From assembly GCF_947179165.1 (NCBI RefSeq), contig NC_077248.1, positions 15,538,256-15,602,255 on the forward strand: 64,000 nucleotides of DNA. The letters run 5' to 3'. Each line of letters starts with the position of its first letter. Within the stretch, counting starts at the first letter, position 1. Below are positions 10,905-20,886 of this stretch, in pieces. The position numbers and the translations under genes are program-made. The DNA comes from Solanum dulcamara. Lineage: Eukaryota; Streptophyta; Magnoliopsida; Solanales; Solanaceae. The notes below the pieces were generated by a model that did not search any database, was not told where the DNA came from, and worked only from the letters and a program-made list of their open reading frames with translations.

Positions 10905-10938
10905 GGGCCCGTGCTAGCACAGACGCTCCTATATCTAG
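10905..10938 (+). other. Possible Helitron 3' terminus (hairpin plus CTAG, followed by T)
   Basis: A perfect 10-bp palindrome, GTGCTAGCAC (10,911-10,920), within GGGCCCGTGCTAGCAC is followed after 14 bases by CTAG and then T. Helitrons end with a short GC-rich hairpin close to CTRR and insert before T. A matching 5' TC terminus was not located, so the element cannot be bounded. The degenerate repeats upstream could be its body. Confidence 0.35.
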
Positions 10939-11287
10939 TATTAATTATATGGAGAAGGGTCTATAAGGTAAGACTTCAAATTTTAAATTAATATTGAAGG
11001 TGCTTTACAAGGAATAAGTTAATAAGTCTTTCACTAAAGTTTAAGATATTTATGAAGGCTCATGAATATTAGAGCACTTTTAGGGTGTAATTGGTATAAA
11101 GAAAAATGTTTTTCAGAAAATGTTTTCTAATTTTCTTATTTTTGGTTAGCTTAAATAATTTGGAAAATATTTTCCAAATCAATTCATTTTCCTCAAATTC
11201 AAGGAAAATTACTTTCCTTAAAAAGTAAGGAAAATATTTTCAAAAATTATTTTGAATCTCACACCTCAACTTTCCATCCTAACTTAA

Positions 11288-11699
11288 TGTAATGAACCTG
11301 AAAGTCATTTTCTATATTTTAAAAAAAATACCATTTTACCCCTCTTGTCAGTTGTCCCGAGTCATTTTAGATTAGGTTTGAAAGTTGATTTTTGAAAATC
11401 TTGTGAAAAGTTGAGGTTTTGGTAGAGAAATGAGTTTTAAATGCTTAAGTTGTCAAACTTTGAGTTTCGAATTCATTCAGAGTTTCGAGTCTCGAAATGG
11501 AATTCCATCGATTCCGTCAGTTCCGAAATGTGGAAAAATGTCTAGGAGAATTGTCGAAATTAAATTTAGAGTTGAAACGCGGAATTTAGGTCCAAAGTTT
11601 GAAATTGAGTTAAAGTTTGATCCAAGTTTGACTTTGGTCAACATTTGGGGTTCGGGTCTCAGATTGGATTTCTGATGGTTCCAATAATTTCAGGAGGTG
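11288..11699 (+). repeat. 5' LTR remnant (first 412 bp only)
   Basis: It aligns with the first 409 bp of the 3' LTR (15,371-15,779), both ending at 'ttcaggaggtga'. From 11,700 the sequence moves directly into a PBS-like segment, so about 1.9 kb of the LTR was lost by internal deletion. Shared landmarks include GAAAATCTTGTGAAAAGTTGAG and TTTGATCCAAGTTTGAC. Divergence is visibly high, consistent with an old insertion. Confidence 0.82.
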
Positions 11700-14600
11700 A
11701 CAAATTGATATCAGATCCCCAGGTTTATAGGTCTCACATTTACAAGCCAAGTCTAAGTAGAGTCTCGAGGATCGGTATGTAGACATCTGTACCTAATTTC
11801 GAGAGGCTATGAAAACTGTTAGGAAATACCTTTACTTCTTGATTCTCTATCGTGCGTCCTTGATCTGATCTAATTTCTATTGTTTCACTCTGTCCTCTCT
11901 CGTATAGCAATGACTCGTGCTTGGTCCTGCGTGTGAGCAATTGAAGTGTCGTCGCTTGGTCTTAGTGTCAGATCTGACATTGAGGCGGAAATGATATAAT
12001 TATGGGAAGAATATGTAGTCAGACTTGGAATGCTCTATGACTCGAAAGGGATGAGTAAGGTTGTGGTTCAATGATATGTTTTGAGGTTATGAAATTGAAA
12101 GATGAACAATTGTTAAGAGACTTTATGAACATCTCATCATGTATGGTTAGGTATTTAGCAACGAAAAATAATATTGGTGTGGCTTATTCGACATTTGAAG
12201 TGGTTTGACAATGAAGAATGGTATAATTAGGGAAATAAGTATGTGGAGAGCACTGTGACATTGGGGACTACAGACTATGAAATTCATCATAAAAGAATGT
12301 GTTGTGTATTGTATTATGATGATAACATTACGCCAATCGAGATCAAAATTTCTATGGCAATTTTATAGCATGGGTGTATATCATATGATAAGTCTATTAT
12401 CGCGATACCTGTGTTGACTTGGGTGAGGTTATGGGTTGTGTTGCTTCTGCTATCGACTTGACTTACGAAAAGGTGCATATCATTTTTGACTAGAGGCTGA
12501 AATGTTTTGGTAATTTATGGTGGTTACGTAATGGATAGAAAGATGTAGACAAACTGGAAATGATCTCTCCGGTGGGTATGATATATTTTAGTGGTGGATC
12601 TATTGGGCTCTCATGGTATGATACTAGTGATACATAGGAACAGAGACATCGGTTGGCAAGAGCGAATACTAGTTATTATTGTGTTATCATTTGTTTCACC
12701 TACTCGGGCAATGAAGTTTGATGTTGCATTCACATTTGAGAAACTAACTGGTTGTTACTACGGATATTGGAGTTAGGTATGGTTTATAAGAAAAATTATA
12801 GTGGTAGATCTTTGTTAGGGAATTAATGTGTTTGAATGGTGACGTGTATTTCGAGGATCTAATTAGGGATTGGTGAGTTCGTTATGAGCCAAAAGGAGTT
12901 GATTGACATTGAAAGGATAAGCTTATGGGTGGAGAAAGTTTTGTCCAGTATACTGCATGAATGCAAGTGAGTGTACCAACAAGAGAATACATATGGAAAT
13001 TGGTTAATTCACAAAATTAGATAGTACAACAAGTTTGAGGTATCACGTGGATGATAAGGTTAACTCCGTTATAATGGCAAGGGTGGATGAGCATGGCAAT
13101 ATAGTTCAGGGTGGACTCTGATTATGATGCAACTATGTGGTGATGGCTTTCAATTAAGGAAATCCAGTATGATAATGATGACTTGCGAGTATCTAAGATT
13201 TCATTTGCTACCACTTGATGAGTAGCGTAGTTATGTGGAAAGTTGGGTTCAGGAGCACATGGCTTTGTTCGTCTTATTCTGGTTATGGGAATAGTATTTG
13301 GTGTTTATCAGTCGGGCTGAGCATGCTTCGAGAGTGGAGCTATGGACATTATACTCTAGCATTGCGGTAAGTTCTATAGTGGTCTCGAGTCTGACAACTG
13401 GCACAATTTGGGTTCCTAATGAGGGACAGGGTAAAATTAATGTATAAGTGTCAAATGATAAGCTAAGGTATGTGATTCATAAAATCTTCAAGGTATTGGC
13501 TAATATTAATTGATAAGGGGATTGATTTGCACGATTTGAATCGAAATTTCAAGTTTTGCATCGTTAGTCTACATTCGTGGTGGTTGGTTTTTGTCAAGGT
13601 ATGAATTGTCAAGGTAAGGAATGATTGATTGTGTTGATTGTTGAGCATCTGGAAGAACTTGTGCATGGTTTGAGTTGTGGAGTTTATTACTTTCGATTGT
13701 AAAAGTGTTCAATAAAGTTTTCATTTGAGAAGCTTGATTTAAGTTAAAAGATAATATGTTGTGAATGCTTGGCCAAGAAAATAATGATGATAAGTGAGTT
13801 AAGGAAAGGAACACGAGTTTGGTGCATCAAAGAGTGCAAGCATTTGGTATTGGGTTATGTGTTTATAGTATACAGAATTATCGGGGTGAGGAAGGGTTCC
13901 TCTAAGTGTGGCATGATGTATATGATGATTGAATAGTAGTTAAAATTGGGTAAGTGTAAGATTGCGTGAAATTGATATTGGTTGTGATTCACTAATTTTA
14001 TCTTAATGGAAAAGTACTATGAGATTCGATAATTAGAGTTTTAATAATTGATTGAGATCCGTACCTATCATGTAATGCTTAAATGGGAAGAGAGAGGCCA
14101 TAGTTTAAAATCTTGGGAACAACAAGGTATTGCTAAGAAAAAAACTGGATGCTAGTGGCGGTCTGAGAGTAAAGTAACTGGCCGGTGTGACTATGATATT
14201 TTAGTAGTATTGGTAGTGTTAGCTTCACTAGAGTATTGTAGAGAGTATGAAAAAGTTGATAAATCGAGTGTGTCTATGATTGTTATGAGACCAGGCTGAC
14301 TGATTTTGGAGTCAGGTGAATGGGAATGTGTGTTATGGACACTATGAAAGGAATATCTTGTGATATTCGACTTTGGTTCCGTATATTCTTATGTGACCAC
14401 GTACATTATTTCAGATAGGGTTTAGTGTATGATTCTCTGTCTATGATTCATGGCGTGTTTTTATCTCCGTGGATGGATTTCTAGTGGTGGATCGGATGTA
14501 TTGATACATGCCCTTTTTGGTAGGATAAGATGCTGACAGAAGTTTGGTTATTTCAAATGTGGCAGATTTGGTGTTGCCTTGTGGCAGTTGAAGGTTTTCA

Positions 14601-15370
14601 GAAATTCTACAAGTGTCATCTTGCTTAAGAGAACTTATAGAAGAGTTACCTTATATATTATAGTTTCTTGACAGTCTTGGTTTTTACCTTATCATTGAGG
14701 ACATGTTCAACTAGGTGTGATATGATACTTGTAGGACCATTGGGCCTGGTTCTTCCATTTGGGAATTGACTACAATCACAACTACTATTCCGATTTTTCG
14801 GCGGCGTTATTAGAATTTTGTATGCCTTGATGAATATTCATCAGGTGGTTACTTGATCATTTCCTTCTTTGGATCAGATTAGTTGGGTTCTCCCTTGATG
14901 AGTATGCATTGTCTAAAGATCAGGTGTTTGCACTAAAGCTCGTGGAAGGATTAGGTTAAGAAAAGGAAATTTAACTAAAATTAGTGATGGGTGTGTCCAT
15001 TATGCATGTTTCGTGGTTGGTTCTAGACTCACTCTGGGTTTTAGTTGGTAGTAGTTAAGAATCTTCTCATGGTTATATGGTAAAAGGGTTCATTTCGATG
15101 GTTGTGCTATGATTTAGAGAGTTTCGGTTCAGGTTTGGTTCCTAGATTAGCCTGCGGCTTGGAAATCACTCCTGGATTGTAGATTTTTCAATTTTGATTC
15201 AGAAGTTCAGTTTTGATAGTTGATCCTGATAATATGGTCTAAGAATATGTTCAATTGGGAAAGATAAATATCGAACTTGGAGGTTATGCCTCAAGCTCTT
15301 GCTAGCATCGAGTATCTTTCTTTCTTTTCCATTATGTTCGAGGACGAACATAGATTTTAGCGGTGTATGA
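11700..15370 (+). other. Non-coding interior of the gypsy-type element
   Basis: The interior opens with TTGATATCAGATCCCCAGGTT (11,705-11,725), a mutated initiator tRNA-Met primer-binding site. It closes with a block around 15,330-15,370 that contains TTCGAGGACGAACATAG, the usual pre-LTR landmark of these chromoviruses. In between there are only short random reading frames on both strands. I could not find zinc knuckle, protease, RT or integrase motifs. Confidence 0.65.
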
Positions 15371-17721
15371 TGTAATGACCCTGAAGGTCATTTTTAATAT
15401 TTTTAATAAAATTACCGTTATACCCATCCCTTCATTTCCCCTGAGTTTAGATTGGTTTAAAAGTTAGTTTTTGAAAATCTTGTGAAAAGTTGAGATTTTG
15501 CTAGAGAAATGAGTTTTAAAGGCTTAAGTTGTCAAACATCGAGTTTCAGAGTCATTTGGAGTTTCAAGTCTCAGAATGGAATTCTATCGATTCCATCAGT
15601 TCCAAAATATGGAAATTGGTCTAGAAAAATTGTCGAAATCAGATTTGCAGTTGAAACGTGTAATTTAGATTCGAAGTTGGAAATTGAGTTTAAGTTTGAT
15701 CCAAGTTTGACTTTGGTAAACATTTGGGGTTTGGGTGCTCAAATTGAATTTCTGATGGTTATAATGGTTTCAGGAGGTGATTCTAACGCTAGAAAGGGCT
15801 TAGTTATAATTTTTAAAAGTCCCAAGCTCGTTTTGGTATTTTGGAGGCCTAGGTTAGTTTAGTTGCGACTTTTCGAGTTTCGGGTCAAGAAGACCTCGAA
15901 TTTCGAATTTTGTTGATTCTATTGAGTTTGAAATATCATTTTCAAGCTAGTAGCATATTTGGTTTGTGTTCTAAAAGTTCCAGATGAGTTTTGGGTGAGT
16001 GTTTAAGCTTCTTGGGTGCTTTAGCAAATTGTGGCAACTAAAAAGTTCATTATTAGTTTTAAAGATCAAAAAATTATTCTGAAACTTTTGAAATTTTGAG
16101 CATGAATTATAGGTCTTATCTGCAAAGTTTGGTGCATTTTCGCTAAGCCGAGATTAGAATTTTATCGCAAAATAAGAAATAATTATTTATCGAGCAGAAA
16201 TGATATTTGACTAGGCAAACGAGTTTAAAATTGAGTTTTGATTGAAGGAGCAGGTCCATATCATTATTTAAGACATATAAAAAAATAATCGGGTCATTTC
16301 ACTATCGTGTGAGGGATTTACGACTCTTTTAGTAAAAACATAAGTTGCAAATTTTCTGGTGCAAATAGAGTTGTACATGTATATAAATTTCAGACTGTAT
16401 TTTGAGCATATCGGAAGTTCTAGAGCTCGGAATGAAGTGATTCTTGTGGATTACTTATCGATACAATATGGGCGTTATTATGCAATCCCCAGATCGACAT
16501 ATTCTCATTATTTCTTTATCTGGTTTCTTTCCTTATCCGTAAATTCCTTAGTGAAAATTAGAGTTTTATCGATTTGGACTCTATTTTTGATGAAAAAGGT
16601 ATATTTAGGATCCTTGTGTTATGCAAACCTAATTTTGGCATAAATTTGTTGATTCATCGATTATTTTCATCATATTAACTGCATATAATTTGGATTTTTT
16701 TGGTAAAGTTAAAATTTGATAAATTGAGGATTTCAAGATCGATTTTAACTCCATTTTTGATAAAATTTCATATTTGAACTTTTCTAATTATGGGTAAGAC
16801 ATTTTTCAGGAAATATTTCAGATTTGAGTCTGAGTTTCTCATAAATGTGGATTTTATTAAAATTGGTGTTTGAGGGTTGATTCCAACTCCAAATTCAAAT
16901 TGGTTTTCAACATTAGTTTCTAAATATTGTAAGGATCATTTTCATGTAAAAAAATTTGAATTTTCTTTTTGTTTACGAAATCGCCCTGGTTTTCAAAAAT
17001 ATTGATTTGGAAATCGTTAGACTAGTGTTCTTATTGGATTCATATTTGAATAGATTATCTTGATTTGGAACATCGGCGTATGGGTAAAGCTCAGATTCCA
17101 AAGTAGTTTGAGATCTAAATTAGGATAAGTGAATTTCTAAACCTATTCTAAAGTTTGTAGGATCATATATTCGTGTCTTATGTATTGAGGATTGATAGAA
17201 AGTGGTGTTAAGAACCATTGATATTCAAATGAACTTGATGATAGAGAGTGGGGTAATAAATGGAAAAATTGAGATGAGATTACATGTGGTGTTGATGTGA
17301 TAGAACCTTGGGCTTGTTATGAATATTTGAATATATTTATATGTTGTTGATATGATATTGATTAATTAGGTGATTATGGACTCTATGACATTATATGTGA
17401 ATATCCATTCTATTTTCATTCATTACTTGTGCATACACATATCTGTGATGGCTGAGAAAGTGATCTGAGTGAGATACTAGATACTGGGATCTTGGTTTCT
17501 ATTGGTCGAGTTCATTAGCCGAAATCTCTTCCAGCGGGCGGGGTCTTTTCCAATGGATATTATAGGCTAGGTCTTTTCTAGAGGATATTATAGCCGAGGT
17601 CTCTTCCGGCAGATACTATAGCCGAGCTTTCCACTTTTATCTTTCGCATTTAGTGGGATTAGACTGAATTGGCCGGTTGGAAAGTATAAGTGCCATCATG
17701 TCGGGATTTTGGGTTGTGACC
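15371..17721 (+). repeat. 3' LTR of the gypsy-type element
   Basis: This 2,351-bp LTR begins TGTAATGACC and ends GGGTTGTGACC. The expected final CA has become CC, but the adjacent CTTAA matches the left flank exactly. Internal features include the (ATTATAGCCGAG...) tandem block at 17,520-17,625. It has no coding content. Confidence 0.78.
17520..17625 (+). repeat. Short tandem repeat in the LTR, about 33-bp unit
   Basis: Three or four degenerate copies of a unit resembling 'ggtctcttccggcggatat' plus 'tatagccga' follow one another. Similar arrays occur near the 3' end of many long solanaceous gypsy LTRs. Confidence 0.65.
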
Positions 17722-17739
17722 CTTAAGTCTCGAGTATTG

Positions 17740-18480
17740 ATTCAAAATACTAATCCTATATTCGATTCATGATTCTCAATTCGAGACCTACATCTCGACC
17801 TCAATTCGAGAGCCAACTCTCGAGTTTCAAGTTGAGTCAGGGTCGGGTCTTGGATTGAGTATCGGGATCAGGTTCGGTTCGGGTCGTGTCTCGGGTTGGG
17901 GTTGAGTTCAGGTCTCCGGTGTAGGGGTCGAGTTGAGTATCAGAGTCAAGTCTCGATTTATGGTCGACTCTAAGGTTAGGGTCGGGGTCGGGGTCAGTTC
18001 ATGGGTTAGGTGTCGGGGTTGGGGTCGGGTAAGGTATCGAGTGTCAGGTCTAGTCTCGAGGTCAAGGTTGGGGTCGATGTGGGGGTGGGATCTACGGGTC
18101 AGGTGTTAGGGCCGGGGTTGAGACTTAAATCGAGTTTCAGGGTAGGGTCCCGAGTCAAATGACAAGGTTGGGGTCGTGTCTCAAGTCGATTATCAAGATT
18201 AGGGTTATGATCGGGTCTCGAGTTGGTTGTCGAGGTCGGGGTCATATCTCGGGTCGAACGATGGGGTTGGGTCTTGAATCGATTGTCGAGGTTGGGGAAG
18301 GGTCTCAAGTTGCGTGTCGGGATTGACATCAGGTCTCGAGTCGAGGTCGAGGATTGGGTCTCAGATCGGGTTCTGATCTCGGGTGTGATGTCAGCGTCGG
18401 ATTCCAATTCAAAAGTTGAATCTTGAATCAAATGTTAGTGTGGAGAGTCAGAGTCGAGTCGGGCTCAGGTTCGAGTCTCA
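17740..18480 (+). repeat. GGGTC/GTCGAG-rich degenerate minisatellite
   Basis: About 700 bp consist of variants of GGGTCGGGTCTCGAGT and GTTGGGGTCG with spacing near 20-25 bp. The composition is strongly biased (G and T on the plus strand) against the AT-rich surroundings. The array lies between the gypsy CTTAA site and the right TIR of the Tourist-like element, so it is part of that element and not of the LTR. The open frames on both strands here (a 67-residue plus frame and a 110-residue minus frame) are by-products of the repeat. Confidence 0.78.
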
Positions 18481-18663
18481 GGTTGGATTTTATAAAAGAT
18501 ATTTTTTAAAAAATATTTTTCATTCACCAATTATACATTAGAAACAACTCACCAACCAAACATGAGAAAATAAGTTAAAAACCAACTTATTTTGCAAGAA
18601 AACATTTTCTAGGAAAAATATTTTCCATGGAAAACATTTTCCTTCATACCAAACACACCCTTA

Positions 18664-19500
18664 GTGTAAATATATTTGACATGCCATTTATTTTTGGGAA
18701 AAGGCTCAAATATTCCATTGAACTTTGAGAAAAGGCTCATCTTTGCCATCTGTTAAACGTTTAGCTCATTTATGCCATTTTCGTGTGAGAGAAGACTCAT
18801 TCATATTATTATTTGTTAATTGAAATGACATATGTGATCAAATAATGTCACATAATGTAAAGCAAAGAAAATAATATTATCTGAAAAACATTTTCTATCA
18901 TACTTAAACAAGCATTATACAATAAAATTCTCCGGTCCAAGTGTTAGAACTATAGGGTAGGTCGGTCACCTACTTATTGTAGTCTGCAGACTCGTTAGCC
19001 CATGTGAGGAACAATGACTTCTTTGCTTTTGCTTCATGAATTACACAAACTTAATGTTTGTTTAGTCAAAAATGATGAAATATTTTACCTGCACAATTTA
19101 TTTTATTTCATCTTTTAAATGCAATGACAATTTGTTTCAACTGTGTATTTTTTTGGCCAAATATGTTTAAAAAACTTTGGGAAAACTGCATTGTGTGTAG
19201 CCAAATAATTTTTTTTGTTTAAATGTATGAAGTTCTAAATAGTTTTTTTTAAAAATGAATTTAACCTGAAAATATGACCTAGAAGAATAATGAATTTAAA
19301 AAGTAAGAACTAAATTTATATATTATTAAGAAATACCACATAGAAAAATTATTCATATGACAATTACATCGATCGATCACACCTTCTTGAACCAAGGTCC
19401 AAGTAAATCAAATAGAAGAGATAGTGATAAAAAAAATTAATATCTTGAATATGTATATCGAGTAAAATATGTCAAGTTCGGAGTTTCAAAATAGTCTATT
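18664..19500. other. Intergenic DNA with a dispersed-repeat fragment
   Basis: At about 18,698-18,830, 'ggctcaaatattccattgaac' and a variant 'ggctcatctttgccatctg' alternate with 'agctcatttatgcc'. This is a repeat fragment common in plant intergenic DNA. The remainder is AT-rich with no gene. Confidence 0.5.
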
Positions 19501-19710
19501 TATTGTAAATAATGAGTGGAGTGGAGAGTGGATGTCACTTTTCCACTAACCCACTTTACCCAACTTTTCCACCTTATAATGGCTATAAATAGCCAACATT
19601 TTGGTGCAAGTAAACACACAGATAAAAACATAATTCTCTCCATTCTCTCTTTCCATTTCTGTCTCCCTTTTTTGTTAATTTAAATTGCTAAGTTAGTTTG
19701 TTTTATAACA
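19501..19710 (+). repeat. 5' LTR of the copia element
   Basis: It matches 24,625-24,833, sharing 'gagagtggatgtcacttttcc', 'ggtgcaagtaaacacaca' and 'cattctctcttt'. The starting TG is mutated to TA, and the 3' LTR retains TGTTGTAAATAAT. It ends TTTTATAACA just before the primer-binding site. Confidence 0.87.
19583..19592 (+). promoter_or_regulatory. TATA box of the copia LTR promoter
   Basis: CTATAAATAG lies in the middle of the 5' LTR, about 120 bp before its end. It is conserved in the 3' LTR near 24,706. Its position fits the U3/R boundary of plant copia elements. Activity is not implied, since the element is broken. Confidence 0.6.
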
Positions 19711-19883
19711 CGTTATCATCACGAGACTCCATCACTTTGAGCTATTTTAAACAGGTAACAAAAGGATAAGAATTTTATTTTTAAAAAATATCTATTATCT
19801 CTAAACTTGAATTTATTACTCCTGATATATCTGGAAAAGGCTACTCATCATGCGCAGTAGATACCGAAATACATCTAGAATCG

Positions 19884-20760
19884 ATGGGTCTGACAGACAC
19901 CATCAAAGATGATAATAAGACATCTAGTCAAGACTGTGCCAAAGCCATGAAATGTTTCTGCCACCTTTTTGATGAGGGGTTAAAATTACAGTACTTCAGA
20001 TTAAAATACCTCCTTAAACTGTGGAAGAATCTAAAAGAAAAATATGACCACCTGAAGTTGGTCATCCTTCCACAGGCATATCATGATTGGCTCAATTTGA
20101 GATTAATAGATTTTAAAAATATAACCGAATATAATTCTTTCTTATTTAGAATTATAGCACAGTTAAATTTATGCGGAGAAAAAATTACCGAGTAAGACAA
20201 AGCTGAAAAAATATACTCTATTTTTCCACCCGCGAATATGCTCCTGCAGCAGCAATATCATGAAAAGGGTGTTAAAAAATATTCTGAATTATTTTCTCAC
20301 CTTCTTATTGTTGAACAACATAATGAACTGTTAATGAAAAATTATGATAGTTAGCGCGTTGGTTCTTTGCCACTCCCTGAAGTGAATCAAGCAAACTATA
20401 ACCAATGAAAAAGAGGTCATAGCCCAAGTCGTGGCCGTGATTGAAGAAGAAATTATAATCATGATGCTTTCTAGCATCGAGAAATGATCACCAATACAAA
20501 AATAAGAGTGAAAAGCAAGAAGCTATACCAAAGAAAAATTCAAAAAGTATATGTTATAGATGTGGAGGTATGGGACACTAGTCATGGACCTGTCAGTCAT
20601 CAAAACATCTGGTTCAGCTATATCAGGAGTCGTTGAAGAGAGCAGAAAATAATTCAGAGACAAACTTTATCACTAAAGACAATATTGAGCCTATGCATTT
20701 GGATGTAGTCGGTTTCTTAAATTTCTCCAAAGGAAATATGAATATTGATAAGCCTTATAA
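19884..20760 (+). pseudogene. copia gag remnant with CCHC zinc knuckle
   Basis: The first 103 codons are open (19,884-20,195) and carry the plant copia capsid pattern: LWKNLKEKYDHLK, then LPQAYHDWLNLRLIDF and AQLNLCGE. After a TAA the same frame continues with IYSIFPPANMLLQQQYHEKG and HLLIVEQHNELLMKN. A zinc knuckle CYRCGGMGH...SWTC lies near 20,550-20,600 with a stop inside it. The normal role is particle assembly and RNA packaging. At least four stops make this copy inactive. Confidence 0.85.
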
Positions 20761-20886
20761 TATTTAAATAATTTTCTTTTCATTTGTCTATACTAAATAA
20801 TATATTTATATTTTTTTAATCCATGTAAATAAATAAAATTTGTATAATGAGCCATGTTTTAATTATAATATTTATTTTATTTATTT

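Larger units (their letters stand above)
11288..17721 (+). mobile_element. Degenerate gypsy-type LTR element without recognisable gag-pol
   Basis: A truncated 5' LTR (11,288-11,699), a primer-binding-site-like sequence, a 3.7-kb interior and a full 3' LTR (15,371-17,721) lie in plus orientation. CTTAA flanks the whole (11,283-11,287 and 17,722-17,726). The LTR start TGTAATGACCCTGAAGGTCA and the upstream GTTCGAGGACGAACA block resemble chromovirus (Tekay/Del) elements of Solanaceae. No stretch of the interior translates to a known gag or pol motif, so it is either heavily decayed or a non-autonomous derivative. Confidence 0.75.
11083..18660. mobile_element. Tourist/Harbinger-like element, split by a gypsy-type insertion
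   Basis: The left end GGGTGTAATTGGTATAAAG and the right end, which reverse-complements to GGGTGTGTTTGGTATGAAGG, are inverted repeats. Both are flanked by TTA (11,080-11,082 and 18,661-18,663). Similarity continues inward through AAAATGTTTTCC-like blocks. A TTA duplication with GG-starting TIRs is the PIF/Harbinger (Tourist) pattern. Without the gypsy-type insertion at 11,288-17,721 the element is about 1.1 kb. It has no transposase. Most of its right half is a GGGTC-rich minisatellite. Confidence 0.72.

Noticed and set aside
13463..13814. Overlapping minus-strand frames of 67 and 81 codons as possible genes
   Set aside because: They lie inside the non-coding interior of a decayed LTR element on the opposite strand to it, and show no recognisable motif.
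18099..18431. 110-codon minus-strand frame rich in Thr, Arg and Pro
   Set aside because: It coincides with the GGGTC-rich minisatellite, and the plus strand is also open there. The repetitive peptide is a by-product of the array.
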